The notes: generated by a model from the letters alone, not told the origin. Counted from the first letter of the stretch, positions 16,710-26,436 are shown. The stretch is DNA of 64,000 nucleotides from Oxalobacteraceae sp. CFBP 8761 (GCA_014841595.1 JACYUE010000005.1:62001-126000); one strand, 5' to 3'. Numbers and translations are program-made.

Positions 16710-19688
16710 ATGCGCACACCCGTTCAACGCACTCTCATCAGCCTGGCCGTGGCCAGCGCCTGCTGGATGGTCGGCGCCGCCGCCCATGCCCAGCAGGCGC
16801 AAACCGAGCCTGCCATCGACACCACACCCGAGGCGACCGCGCCGGAGGCCACGCCGGCAGCGGCAGAACCGGCCTCCACGTCCGTGGTGCGCATCTCGGG
16901 CTCGCGCATCGCAGCCCGTGGCTTCTCGCAGCCGACGCCCACCACCAGCCTGAGCGCCGCCGACCTCGAAAAGGCGGCCAAGCCGAACCTGTTCAACACG
17001 CTGACCGAACTGCCGGCGCTGCAGGGCAGCACGGGCCGCACGACCAGCACCAACAGCACCAGCAGCGGCATCCAGGGCCTGAGCTCCCTGAGCCTGCGCG
17101 GCCTGGGCACGATCCGGACCCTGACGCTGCTGGACGGCCAGCGCGTCGTCGGCGCCAACGTCACGGGCGTGACCGATGTAAGCCAGTTCCCGCAACTGCT
17201 GGTCAAGCGCGTCGACGTGGTCACCGGTGGCGCCTCGGCGTCGTACGGCTCGGACGCCGTGGGCGGCGTGGTCAACTTCGTCACCGATAAAACCTTCACC
17301 GGCTTCAAGTCGAACGTCCAGCTGGGCCAGACCAAATACGACGACGACCGCGGCGCCACCGTGCAGGCAGCCTGGGGCCGGGCGTTCCTCGACAACCGCC
17401 TGCACGTGACGGCCAGCGGCGAGTTCACGAAAGAAAACGGGATCGAATCGCCCGGCATCGGCGGCGTGGGGCCGAACGGCCGCACCTGGTATCAGAACCC
17501 GGCCTATTCGGTGCGCCCGCTGAACCAGACCGGCGACGGCTTGCCGCAATATCGTGTGATCTCGAACGCGCAGCAGTACCAGTATTCGAAATATGGCCTG
17601 ATCACGAACGGCCCGCTGCAGGGCACCGCATTCGGCGACGGCGGCGTGCCGTACCAGTTCCAGTATGGCTCCAACGGCCGGCCGACCGGCACGGGCGCGG
17701 TCACCAATTGCGTCAATCCTTTCTGCATCGGCGGCGACTTGAGCGGCAGCGTGGGCTCGGGCACCAATCTGGCGATGAATTTCAAGCGCCAGGTGGCCTA
17801 CACCCGCGTTTCGTACGACCTCGATGCGGACAACCAGGTCTACTTCACTGCCAACTACGGCCAGGTCGCCTCGCGCTTCTCGCCCAACCCGGGCGCGGCC
17901 AAGAACGCCAACCTGACCATCCAGTGTTCGAACCCGTTCCTGCCGGCCTCGATCCTGGCCGCCTGCGCGCAGAACAACATCACGAGCTTCCAGTACGGCA
18001 CGGCCAACGCGATCTTCCCCGAAAACATCGACGTGCAGCCAACCCGCACCCAGCGCCGCTTCGTCATCGGCGCCGAAGGCCGCTTCGACCTGTTCGGCAA
18101 GTCGTGGGCGTACGATGCGTATGTCACGCATGGCGAGAACAAGACCAATCTCGACGCCAACAACATGACGATCAACCGCCGCTACAACGCCGCGATCGAC
18201 GCCGTGCGGGCGCCGAACGGGCAGATCGTCTGCCGCAATCCGGTGGCTGCCGCATCGGGCTGCGTGCCGCTCAATATCATCGGCAACAACGCCGTCGATC
18301 CGGCCGCCTGGGCCTATATCGCACCGGAAAACGGCCCGCGCCAGCGCACCACGCAAAGCCAGGACGTCGGCAGCTTCAACGTCAATGGTGAATTGTTCGA
18401 CGGCTGGGCCGGCCCGGTCTCGGTGGCCACGGGCGCCGAATACCGGCGCGAGAAGTACCGCGTGCGCGGCGACGCCTACGGCAACGGCGTCACGCCCGCT
18501 TCGCCGAACAACGCCATGTATCCGGTCGACCCGCTGCTCGACACCACGGTCGGCAACAACTGGTATGCCGGTAACTTCCACAATGGCGACGGCAGCTACA
18601 ACGTCCGTGAAGCCTACGTGGAGCTGAACATCCCGCTGCTGAAATCGGCCACCTGGGGCGAAGCGAACCTGAACCTGGCCGACCGCGAAACCAAGTACAG
18701 CACCGCCGGCAGCGTGGGCAGCTGGAAGATGGGCGCGACCTGGCAAACGCCGATCGACGGCCTGCGCCTGCGCGGCGTGACGTCGAAGGACGTGCGCGCA
18801 CCGAACCTGAGCGAGCTGTATGCCGCGCCGGTCGTCGTCAACAACGTGGTGCAGTACCAGGGCAACACGATCAGCGTGCAGGAGCGCACCGTCGGCAACA
18901 CGGCGCTGCGGCCCGAGATCGCGCGCAACAACTCGTTCGGCATCGTCCTGAGCCAGCCGACGTGGGCGCCCGGCTTCTCGGTGTCGCTCGACTACTTCGA
19001 CATCAAGGTCAAGGGCGTGATTGCCGCGCTGACGATCCAGCAGGAAGTCGACCTGTGCGTGGCCGGCAACCAGGAAATCTGTGCGGCGATGGTGCTCAAC
19101 AGCCCGGGCAACAACTACGTCACGCTGCAGAACTTCAACCTGGCTTCGCTGCAGACCAAGGGCTTCGATATCGAGACCTCGTACAGAACAGGACTCGAAC
19201 GAGTGAACCTGCCGGGGCGCTTCACGTTCCGCGCGCTGGGCACGCGCAACCTGCACTTCATCACCGATACGGGCGTGGTCGGCACGATCCCGGTGGACGC
19301 AGCCGGCTCGAACATGAGCAACACGCCGAAGTGGAAGGTACTGGCGCAGCAAACCTGGGAGCACGACAAGCTCAGTCTGACGCTGACCGAACGCTGGGTC
19401 AGCGACGGCACCTACCGCAACGACTTCATCGAGTGCCAGACCGGTTGCCCGGTGTCGACGCTGATTCACCCGACCATCTACAACAACCGGATGAAGGGCG
19501 CGACCTACTTCGACCTTGGCGGCAGCTACAACGTGTCCAAGCAGTTGCAGCTGTACTTCAAGATCGACAACCTGGCCGACAAGGATCCGGAACCGGCGCC
19601 GCAGACCAATGCCAGCTACGGCATCAACCCGGCGCTGTATGACGTGGTCGGGCGCACGTACCGGGCCGGCCTGCGCTACGGCTTCTGA
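16710..19688 (+). CDS. TonB-dependent receptor, oligosaccharide-type
   Basis: 992 residues: signal peptide (about 1-28, ending AAAHAQ), a Pro/Ala/Glu-rich linker, then a plug domain with VVRISGSRIAARGF and the box VVTGGASASYGSDAVGGVVNFV, and a 22-strand barrel with terminal Phe. The plug style (SLRGLGTIRTLTLLDGQRVVG) is that of the large receptors used for plant oligosaccharides in Xanthomonas and Caulobacter. A GAGGAG ribosome site precedes the ATG by 10 bp. gntP follows after only 12 bp, so receptor and permease are co-transcribed; the ligand may be a gluconate-containing or glucan-derived oligosaccharide. The family is certain; the ligand is inferred from gntK, gntP and the beta-helix protein. 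Confidence 0.92.
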   Translation: MRTPVQRTLISLAVASACWMVGAAAHAQQAQTEPAIDTTPEATAPEATPAAAEPASTSVVRISGSRIAARGFSQPTPTTSLSAADLEKAAKPNLFNTLTELPALQGSTGRTTSTNSTSSGIQGLSSLSLRGLGTIRTLTLLDGQRVVGANVTGVTDVSQFPQLLVKRVDVVTGGASASYGSDAVGGVVNFVTDKTFTGFKSNVQLGQTKYDDDRGATVQAAWGRAFLDNRLHVTASGEFTKENGIESPGIGGVGPNGRTWYQNPAYSVRPLNQTGDGLPQYRVISNAQQYQYSKYGLITNGPLQGTAFGDGGVPYQFQYGSNGRPTGTGAVTNCVNPFCIGGDLSGSVGSGTNLAMNFKRQVAYTRVSYDLDADNQVYFTANYGQVASRFSPNPGAAKNANLTIQCSNPFLPASILAACAQNNITSFQYGTANAIFPENIDVQPTRTQRRFVIGAEGRFDLFGKSWAYDAYVTHGENKTNLDANNMTINRRYNAAIDAVRAPNGQIVCRNPVAAASGCVPLNIIGNNAVDPAAWAYIAPENGPRQRTTQSQDVGSFNVNGELFDGWAGPVSVATGAEYRREKYRVRGDAYGNGVTPASPNNAMYPVDPLLDTTVGNNWYAGNFHNGDGSYNVREAYVELNIPLLKSATWGEANLNLADRETKYSTAGSVGSWKMGATWQTPIDGLRLRGVTSKDVRAPNLSELYAAPVVVNNVVQYQGNTISVQERTVGNTALRPEIARNNSFGIVLSQPTWAPGFSVSLDYFDIKVKGVIAALTIQQEVDLCVAGNQEICAAMVLNSPGNNYVTLQNFNLASLQTKGFDIETSYRTGLERVNLPGRFTFRALGTRNLHFITDTGVVGTIPVDAAGSNMSNTPKWKVLAQQTWEHDKLSLTLTERWVSDGTYRNDFIECQTGCPVSTLIHPTIYNNRMKGATYFDLGGSYNVSKQLQLYFKIDNLADKDPEPAPQTNASYGINPALYDVVGRTYRAGLRYGF

Positions 19689-19700
19689 CCGGCCGCCTGC

Positions 19701-21017
19701 ATGCTCGATATCGTCTCGGTACTGCTGGCGGTGGGCCTGCTCACGCTGCTGATCGCGTGGGGCAAGGTCCAGCCCCTGCTGGCCTTCGTGGCGGCGTCGC
19801 TGCTGGCGGCGCTGCTGCTGGGGGTGCCGCTGGCGCGCATCCCCGGCGCCATCGAAAAAGGCATCGGCGACCTGCTTGGCTCCCTGGTGGTGATCATCTG
19901 CCTGGGCGCCGTGTTCGGCAAACTGATCGCCGACAGTGGCGCGGCGCGCCGCATCGCCACTTGCCTGGTCGATGCGCTGGGGCCGCGCCGCCTGCCGATC
20001 GCCTTGACGATCACCGGCTTCGTGGTCGGCATCCCGCTGTACTACAACGTCGGCTTCGTGCTGCTGGTACCGCTGATCTTCTCGCTCGTCTACAGCTCGG
20101 GACGGCCGGCCGTGGCGCTCGCAATCCCGCTGCTGGCGGGCCTGTCGATCGCGCACGGCTTCCTGCCGCCGCACCCGTCGCCGGTGGCGCTGGTGGCCGC
20201 GATCCACGCCGACATGGGCACCACGCTGCTGTACGGGATCCTGGTGGCGGTGCCGACGTTGATCATCGCCGGCCCGGTGTTCGCCATGACGCTCACGCGC
20301 ATCCAGGCCAAACCGGCCGCCATCTTCCAGGAGAGCCAGCAGGCGCCGATTGCGCAGCTGCCCGGCGCGTTCAACAGCTTCGCCACCGCGCTGCTGCCGG
20401 TGCTGCTGCTGGGCGCGACGACGCTGCTGACGATGGCGCGGCCTGACCTCAATGGCGTGCTGGCGTTCTTTGCCAATCCGCTGGTCGTGATGCTCGTGTC
20501 GTATGTCGTGGCGATCGTCTCGCTCGGCCTGGCACAGGGCCGCTCGTTTGTCACCGTGATGCAGGGCCCGGCCGAAGCGATGCGCGAGATCGCGCCGATC
20601 CTCCTGATCATCGCCGGTGCCGGCGCGCTCAAGCAGGTGCTGGTCGAATCGGGCGTCAGCGCCGATCTCGGCGCGCTGCTCTCGGGCTTGCCGGTGTCTC
20701 CGCTGGTACTGGGCTGGCTGGTGGCGACCGTGATCCGCATCTGCCTGGGCTCGGCCACCGTGGCCGGCGTGACGGCCGGCGGCATCGTCGCGCCGCTCGT
20801 CCAGAGTTCGGGCGTCGACCCGAACCTGATGGTGCTGGCGATCGGCGCCGGGAGCCTGATGTGCAGCCACGTCAACGACTCCGGTTTCTGGATGTTCAAG
20901 GAATATTTTGGCCTGTCGCTGCAGGACACGTTCCGCTCCTGGACGCTGATGGAAACACTGGTCGGTGTCTTCGGCCTGCTGTTCGTCCTGCTGCTGTCCC
21001 AACTTCTATCGCTGTGA
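19701..21017 (+). CDS. gntP: Gluconate permease, GntP family
   Basis: 438 residues with about 12-14 membrane helices, the usual size for GntP-type gluconate:H+ symporters. Family motifs are visible: VVIICLGAVFGKLIADSGAA near residue 62, GLSIAHGFLPPHPSP near residue 148, and the C-terminal ATVAGVTAGGIVAPL and CSHVNDSGFWMFKEYF. It should import gluconate or a similar aldonic acid into the cytoplasm, where GntK phosphorylates it. It starts 12 bp after the TonB receptor and is followed 20 bp later by the exported beta-helix protein, so the genes form one operon. Confidence 0.93.
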   Translation: MLDIVSVLLAVGLLTLLIAWGKVQPLLAFVAASLLAALLLGVPLARIPGAIEKGIGDLLGSLVVIICLGAVFGKLIADSGAARRIATCLVDALGPRRLPIALTITGFVVGIPLYYNVGFVLLVPLIFSLVYSSGRPAVALAIPLLAGLSIAHGFLPPHPSPVALVAAIHADMGTTLLYGILVAVPTLIIAGPVFAMTLTRIQAKPAAIFQESQQAPIAQLPGAFNSFATALLPVLLLGATTLLTMARPDLNGVLAFFANPLVVMLVSYVVAIVSLGLAQGRSFVTVMQGPAEAMREIAPILLIIAGAGALKQVLVESGVSADLGALLSGLPVSPLVLGWLVATVIRICLGSATVAGVTAGGIVAPLVQSSGVDPNLMVLAIGAGSLMCSHVNDSGFWMFKEYFGLSLQDTFRSWTLMETLVGVFGLLFVLLLSQLLSL

Positions 21018-21037
21018 TCCGTTTCAAGGAAACCACC

Positions 21038-24000
21038 ATGATGACAAGGCTGTTTGTACTGTCGCGCGCCCTCGCGTTTTTGCTATTCTTCTCCGCCACC
21101 GCATCCGCCGCGTCGCTGTCGGCCTACCCCGCCATGCCGGTCGATCCGCGCGCGATCGTCGTGCGCGCCACCGGCGACGGGATCACCGACGACAGCGCCG
21201 CGCTGCAGGCGGCGATCAACAGCGCAGCCAACGGCGGCCAGGGCGGCGTGGTGTTCCTGCCGTCCGGACGCTATCGCGTCACGCGCTCGATCCTGATTCC
21301 GCTGGCGGTGCGCGTGTATGGCGTCGGGCCGACACGCCCCGTGTTCGTGCTGGCTGAGAACACGCCCGGTTTCCAGAAAGGCGTCGCGAACATGGTGATT
21401 TTCACCGGCGGCGACCAGTACAGCGTGGGCAAGGTGCCGATGCCGGTGCCGAGCGCCGTGCCGTTCAGTGCTGAAGATGGCAAGGCGGTGCGCAACGCCA
21501 ATTCGTCAACCTTCTATTCGGCGCTGTCGAACGTCGACTTCGAGATCAAGGACGGCAACCCGGCGGCCGCTGCCGTGCGCATGCACACGGCGCAGCACTC
21601 GAACCTGAGCCACATCGATTTCCATATCGGCTCAGGTCTGGCAGGTGTTTACCAGGTAGGCAACGTGGCCTACAACCTGCGCTTTCACGGTGGCCGCTAC
21701 GGCATCCTGAGCGAGAAGACCTCGCCCGCCTGGCAATTCACGCTGCTCGATTCGACCTTCGATGGCCAACGCGATGCCGCGATTCGCGAGCATGAAGCGA
21801 GCCTCACGCTGGTCAATGTCGACATCCGCAATACGCCGGTGGGCGTGGAGATCAACCGCGGCTATGGCGACTGGTTGTGGGGCAAGGACGTGCGCTTCGA
21901 GAACGTCAGCCGCGCTGCGCTCATCGTCAGCAATGAGAACAATGTGTACACGCAGGTCGGCATGGAAAACGCCAGCGCGCGCAACGTGCCGACGTTCGTA
22001 CGCTTTCGCGACAGTGGCAAGACGCTGGCCGGCAAGGGCCGCGACTACCTCGTGAAAGAATTCAACTACGGCCTGTTCATCCGGCAGATGGGCGAGCCGG
22101 GCCAGTTCTCGACCAACTACAAGACGGCGGCGCTGCCGGCCAATGCGGCGCCCGCACGCGCACTGCGCGCACTGCCAGCGTCGAACGACTGGGCCAATGT
22201 GCTGGACTTTGGCGCGAAGGGCGACGGCAGCACCGACGATACGGCGGCGCTCCAGAAAGCCATCGACAGCAAGCGCACGGTGTACCTGCCGCTGGGCTTT
22301 TACGTCGTCAACGACACGATCCGCATGAAGCCGGACACGGTGCTCATCGCGCTGCATCCGGGCCTGACGCAACTCGTGATTCCGAATGGTTCGCCGCAGT
22401 ACCAGGGCATCGGCAGCCCGAAGGCACTGTTAGAGAGCGCACGTGGCGGCGACGGCATCGTCTCGGGTCTGGGCCTGGCCACCGGCGAAGTCAACAACCG
22501 GGCCGTGGCGCTGCTGTGGCGCGCGGGTGAGCAGTCGCTGGTGGACGACGTGCGCATCCAGGGCGGCCATGGCACGCGCCTGTACGACGGCAGCCGCGCC
22601 GACCCCTACAAGAAGGACGCCAGATTCGACACGACTGCGCACTGGGACCGCCAGTATCCGAGCGTCTGGGTGACCGACGGCGGCGGCGGCACGTTCTCGG
22701 GCATCTGGTCGCCCAGCGGCTATGCGCAGGCCGGCTTCTACGTCACCAACACCGCGACGCCCGGCAAGGTCTACGAGCTCTCGGCCGAGCACCACATCCG
22801 CGCCGAGATCGTGCTGGACAAGGTGCAGAACTGGGAATTTCTGGCGCCGCAGACCGAGGAAGAAGTGCGCGACGGCGCCGACGCGGTGTCGGTCGAGATC
22901 CGCAACTCGAAGAACATCCTGTTTGCCAACTACCACGGCTACCGCGTGACGCGTTCATACAAGCCAATGCCGGCCGCGATCCTGGTCACCAATTCCAGCG
23001 ACATCCGTTTTCGCAACGTGCACGTGAACGGCGAGAGCGGCTTTGCCAGCTGCGATGACGCCGGCTGCGCCACCTATCTGCGCGCCAGCAAGTTCGCCTA
23101 CGAGAACGCGATCCGCGACGTGACCAACAAGCTCGATGTGCGCGAGCGCGAATTCGCCGTGTTCGACTACAGCGGCGCGCAGCGCAAGGCGCCTGCACCG
23201 CTGGGCAAGGTCGACAAGCTCGAAAGCGGCTTCTATTCGATCGCCGGCGGCGTTGTCGATGCAGAGGGCAAGCTGTACTTCGTCGACCGTCACTGGAAGC
23301 GCATCTTCAGCTGGACCAAGGATGAAGGCCTGGTCGTGGTGCGCGACGCGCCGCTCGATCCGGTCAACCTGGCGATCGACAACAGCGGCAACCTGATAGT
23401 GCTGTCGTCCTACGGCCCGCAGGCGAGCGTGTATGCGTTCGATCCGCGCAAGCCCGGCCTGGACATGACGATGATCCAGCCAACGCCCGTGGCGGCGGCC
23501 CGCAACAGTGGGCGCATCGCGGTGCCCGTCAACTTCTGGCAGAACGGCGAATTCAAGGACCAGCTCAATCCGGATACCTACGAGTTCACGACGCTCGCGG
23601 AGATGTTCGCGCGCGACGTGGCGCTCCCGAAAGCCAACCAATACGTCTCGCCCGACGGCAGCCTGGCACTGCCAGCCTATCGCGTGCTGCGCCAGGGCGC
23701 GGCGGACCACCTGGGCTGGCGCTGGGCGGACTCGCTGCAGACGCACGGTTTTGTTACCGCACCAATCGGCGGACGCGTTGTGTTCACCAACGGCTCGGAA
23801 AACCGCACCTTCAGCGGCGTGGTGGGCGCCGGCGGCGGGATCACCGACCTCAAGCTCGTGGCCAACCGCGGCGGTGAAGGCGCGGCAGTCGCGCCAAATG
23901 GTGACGTGTATGTGGCCAACGGTCAGGTCTTCATCTACGGCAAGGACGGCAAGCAAAAGGGGCGCATCGACGTGCCGGAGCGCCCGCTGCAACTGCTGTT

Positions 24001-24070
24001 TGGCGGCGCAAACAAACGCACGCTGTTTATCCTGACCCACCATGCGCTGTACGCAACGCAGATCAATTGA
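21038..24070 (+). CDS. Exported double beta-helix (Pectate_lyase_3/GH55-like) protein with C-terminal propeller-like part
   Basis: About 1010 residues with a signal peptide (MMTRLFVLSRALAFLLFFSA). Two right-handed beta-helix units each open with the Pectate_lyase_3 signature: TGDGITDDSAALQAAINSA near residue 45 and FGAKGDGSTDDTAALQKAID near residue 395. Two such units in one chain is the plan of GH55 exo-beta-1,3-glucanases. From about residue 710 the repeats change to short GKLYFVDRHWKRIFSW and GNLIVLSS blades, like an NHL or SMP-30-type propeller. I cannot name the catalytic residues with confidence. ATG 21038 follows CAAGGA with an 8-bp gap; the frame extends upstream into gntP without a plausible start. 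It probably attacks a polysaccharide outside the cytoplasm and feeds the TonB receptor and gluconate uptake. Confidence 0.75.
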   Translation: MMTRLFVLSRALAFLLFFSATASAASLSAYPAMPVDPRAIVVRATGDGITDDSAALQAAINSAANGGQGGVVFLPSGRYRVTRSILIPLAVRVYGVGPTRPVFVLAENTPGFQKGVANMVIFTGGDQYSVGKVPMPVPSAVPFSAEDGKAVRNANSSTFYSALSNVDFEIKDGNPAAAAVRMHTAQHSNLSHIDFHIGSGLAGVYQVGNVAYNLRFHGGRYGILSEKTSPAWQFTLLDSTFDGQRDAAIREHEASLTLVNVDIRNTPVGVEINRGYGDWLWGKDVRFENVSRAALIVSNENNVYTQVGMENASARNVPTFVRFRDSGKTLAGKGRDYLVKEFNYGLFIRQMGEPGQFSTNYKTAALPANAAPARALRALPASNDWANVLDFGAKGDGSTDDTAALQKAIDSKRTVYLPLGFYVVNDTIRMKPDTVLIALHPGLTQLVIPNGSPQYQGIGSPKALLESARGGDGIVSGLGLATGEVNNRAVALLWRAGEQSLVDDVRIQGGHGTRLYDGSRADPYKKDARFDTTAHWDRQYPSVWVTDGGGGTFSGIWSPSGYAQAGFYVTNTATPGKVYELSAEHHIRAEIVLDKVQNWEFLAPQTEEEVRDGADAVSVEIRNSKNILFANYHGYRVTRSYKPMPAAILVTNSSDIRFRNVHVNGESGFASCDDAGCATYLRASKFAYENAIRDVTNKLDVREREFAVFDYSGAQRKAPAPLGKVDKLESGFYSIAGGVVDAEGKLYFVDRHWKRIFSWTKDEGLVVVRDAPLDPVNLAIDNSGNLIVLSSYGPQASVYAFDPRKPGLDMTMIQPTPVAAARNSGRIAVPVNFWQNGEFKDQLNPDTYEFTTLAEMFARDVALPKANQYVSPDGSLALPAYRVLRQGAADHLGWRWADSLQTHGFVTAPIGGRVVFTNGSENRTFSGVVGAGGGITDLKLVANRGGEGAAVAPNGDVYVANGQVFIYGKDGKQKGRIDVPERPLQLLFGGANKRTLFILTHHALYATQIN

Positions 24071-24080
24071 GGACACCACG

Positions 24081-24848
24081 ATGAAACGCATCACCAGGGC
24101 GCTGGGCGCAGCGCTGCTGCTGGCAGCGGCAGCGGACGGCATGGCCGAGGACCAGTTCAAGTTGCTGGTACTGGCCATGCCCGGCAAATACCACTACGAG
24201 TACATCCCGATCGCGCGCGACAGCCTGGAGCGCATGGCCAGGCTGCACGCGTTCGAACTCACCTACACCAACAAGCCGCAGGTGTTCGAGGGCGACCTGA
24301 CGCAGTACGCGGCCGTGATGTTCCTGAACACGCCGGGCGAAGAGCTGAACGCGGCGCAGCGCGCCAAGTTCGAGGCGTACATGCGCGGCGGGGGCAACGC
24401 GATCGTCGTGCACCGCGCGGCGATCACGCCGCCCAACGACTGGGTCTGGTACGAAAAGATGGTGGGCCGCTCGGTCGGCCCACACCCGAAACTGCAGACC
24501 GGCGTGGTCACGGTCGTCGACCAGAACTTCCCCGCCACCTTCGGCCTGCCTGCGCGCTGGATCTGGAGCGACGAGTTCTACGTCACGACCAATCCGTATC
24601 AGGTGAAGATCGACACGGTGCTGAGCGTGGACGAGTCAAGCTACGACACGACGAAGATCTGGCCGGGACAAACCGTCAAGGGCATGGGCAAAGACCACCC
24701 GATCGCCTGGCACCACCGGTACGAACAGGGGCGCGTGTTCGTTACCACGCTGGGCCACAACGGCGAGATGTACCGCGATCCGCAGTACCTGAATCATCTG
24801 CTGGGCGGGATTTACTGGAGCGCGACCGGGTTGGGGCAGAAGCGCTGA
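24081..24848 (+). CDS. Exported ThuA-like domain protein
   Basis: 255 residues with a signal peptide (MKRITRALGAALLLAAAADGMAE). The rest is a ThuA fold, a class-I glutamine-amidotransferase-like alpha/beta domain: YAAVMFLNTPGEELNAAQ, GGGNAIVVHRA and WHHRYEQGRVFVTTLGHNGEMYRDP, the last being the family's C-terminal block. ThuA-like proteins are common in polysaccharide and sugar-acid loci, and some take part in oxidative sugar conversion, but the enzymatic role is mostly unsettled. The start at 24081 has GAGGA 8 bp upstream, and the gene follows the beta-helix gene by 10 bp. It is the last gene of the gluconate-linked operon. Confidence 0.85.
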   Translation: MKRITRALGAALLLAAAADGMAEDQFKLLVLAMPGKYHYEYIPIARDSLERMARLHAFELTYTNKPQVFEGDLTQYAAVMFLNTPGEELNAAQRAKFEAYMRGGGNAIVVHRAAITPPNDWVWYEKMVGRSVGPHPKLQTGVVTVVDQNFPATFGLPARWIWSDEFYVTTNPYQVKIDTVLSVDESSYDTTKIWPGQTVKGMGKDHPIAWHHRYEQGRVFVTTLGHNGEMYRDPQYLNHLLGGIYWSATGLGQKR

Positions 24849-24894
24849 TCACGCGGGCAAACCGAGCTCGCTTTTCGTGGTGCGGTAATGAACG

Positions 24895-24931
24895 TTGAAC
24901 GCGTGGATAGCATAGCCATCCACGCGTTCAA
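24895..24931. terminator. Strong 14-bp inverted repeat between convergent genes
   Basis: TTGAACGCGTGGAT (24895-24908) and ATCCACGCGTTCAA (24918-24931) pair perfectly around a nine-base loop, midway between the ends of the ThuA-like gene and the opposing PepSY gene. No T-run follows on either strand, so it may be a bidirectional RNA-end structure or a REP-like element rather than a classical intrinsic terminator. Confidence 0.5.
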
Positions 24932-24988
24932 ACCAACCTCGCTTGGCGGCGCAACAACGAACGTCGGACATGTGCCCGATCATGGCGC

Positions 24989-26425
24989 TCACGTGCGCTT
25001 GCGCAGACGCTTCCACCCCAACACCAGCCCGGTCGACGTCAACGCAGCCCCCAGCGTGCACAGGACAATCACGGCCACATCCCACACCGGTCGGCGGCGC
25101 AGGAACGCGAAATCCATCTGGTGCATGCCGTTGAACAGCCAGCGGTTCCAGCGCGTATCGCGGTCGACGAAACCGGCCACGCGCCCGTGGACCGCGTCGA
25201 TATAGAAGACCGGTGCATCGGGTAACGCGAAGCGTGTGCGCAGCACCGGGAACGTGGCTTCGCGATGGTGGCCGTAGTAATAGTCGTCGGCGTCGCTCAG
25301 CATCGTCGTCGTCATCGCCACGCCGGGCCGGATGGCCTGCGCGCTGCGCAGCAGCAGCGCTTGCGGCAGCACGCTGGACACGGCGCCATCCTGCGCGCGC
25401 AGCAGCGTGCGGACGGTGCGCCCCAGGGCGCTCAGGTACAGCGTGCCGCCCACGCGGCGCCATTCCAGTTCGAGCGTGCCGGGATGCGCACGCAGCAATG
25501 CGGCTGCATCGATCGCCAGGTCATCGCTGCCCAGCGCCCCGCCTGCGAACGCGAGGCGATCCTGCGCGGTCGCGCCCGGGTCGGATGGAAAGCCGAACGG
25601 GCCGACCGACAGCCAGCCGCTGAACAGCCAGGTGATGACGAGCACACCGCCGCTCAGGCCCAGCCAGTGGTGCCAGCCCTGCCAGCCTTTGTACGGCGAC
25701 ATGCGCCCGCCCGCGTAACGGCGTTGCACGCGTAGCCGCTGGATGCCCAGCACCATGCCGGTCACGGCCAGCAGCAGCGCCACGCCGGACGTCGACATCA
25801 CGGCCAGGCGCCATGCTTCGTTGTGCTTGCGCAGCGGCGTCACGTAGATCCAGTGGACGACGGCGCCGACCCAGTTCCAGGCGCGCTCGCTGCGTATCGT
25901 GTCGCGCACCAGTTCGCCGGTGCGGCTCGAGACATACACCACGCTGCCAACGTCATCGTCGGCCGTGACGCGCAGCAGTGGCTGGTGCACGCGCACCGCG
26001 CCAAACGTCCACTGGTCCACGTCGATGGCTTCGAACGACAGCGCGCGCGCATCCGGCGCCGCGCTGCGCGCACTGCTCGAGGCTACCTGCTCGTCGACCA
26101 CGAGCGCTGCGCCGTTGTCGGCCCACACCGAGTTCCAGGTGCCGTCATGGCCAAAATGCCAGGCCGGGCGGCCCGCGACCGTATTCAGGCGCACCGCATC
26201 GGGCATGCCCTGCAATGCCGTCTCGCGCCACGCCGCATCCGCGCTCACCTGGACGCGTGCCGGATCGAGCGGCGCAAGCCACGTCCGCCGCTCGGCCTCA
26301 GTGAGCTCGGGATACGGGACATACATCATCACGATGCCCGAGCCAAACCACAGCAGCACAAGCAAGCCGATACCGATCCCAAGCCAGCGATGCCACAGGT
26401 GCAGCTGGCGCTTCATCGAAGCCAT
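24989..26425 (-). CDS. PepSY-associated membrane protein (PiuB/iron-regulated type)
   Basis: 478 residues with four membrane regions: near residues 12-32 (WLGIGIGLLVLLWFGSGIVMMY), 205-225, 250-275 and 450-470, with large periplasmic PepSY-like segments between. The YPELTEAERR and HHWLGLSGGVLVITWLFSGWLSVG blocks are typical of PepSY_TM proteins encoded with siderophore receptors. Some members act as inner-membrane reductases of metal chelates. It starts 11 bp after the stop of the upstream TonB receptor and is the last gene of the riboswitch-led operon. A reductase role for the imported metal complex is an inference; no cofactor is visible in the sequence. Confidence 0.8.
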   Translation of the reverse strand: MASMKRQLHLWHRWLGIGIGLLVLLWFGSGIVMMYVPYPELTEAERRTWLAPLDPARVQVSADAAWRETALQGMPDAVRLNTVAGRPAWHFGHDGTWNSVWADNGAALVVDEQVASSSARSAAPDARALSFEAIDVDQWTFGAVRVHQPLLRVTADDDVGSVVYVSSRTGELVRDTIRSERAWNWVGAVVHWIYVTPLRKHNEAWRLAVMSTSGVALLLAVTGMVLGIQRLRVQRRYAGGRMSPYKGWQGWHHWLGLSGGVLVITWLFSGWLSVGPFGFPSDPGATAQDRLAFAGGALGSDDLAIDAAALLRAHPGTLELEWRRVGGTLYLSALGRTVRTLLRAQDGAVSSVLPQALLLRSAQAIRPGVAMTTTMLSDADDYYYGHHREATFPVLRTRFALPDAPVFYIDAVHGRVAGFVDRDTRWNRWLFNGMHQMDFAFLRRRPVWDVAVIVLCTLGAALTSTGLVLGWKRLRKRT

Positions 26426-26436
26426 CGCAATCCCGA

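Noticed and set aside
16596..21002. A 1468-codon open frame on the minus strand, opposite gntK, the TonB receptor and gntP
   Set aside because: It is a GC-bias shadow: three well-supported plus-strand genes with ribosome sites and family motifs fill the same DNA, and the minus-strand product is rich in Arg, His, Gln and Ala with no family.
24849..25463. A 204-codon minus-strand frame running from the intergenic repeat into the PepSY gene
   Set aside because: It is in another frame from the PepSY protein; the hydrophobic helices and family motifs belong to the PepSY frame.
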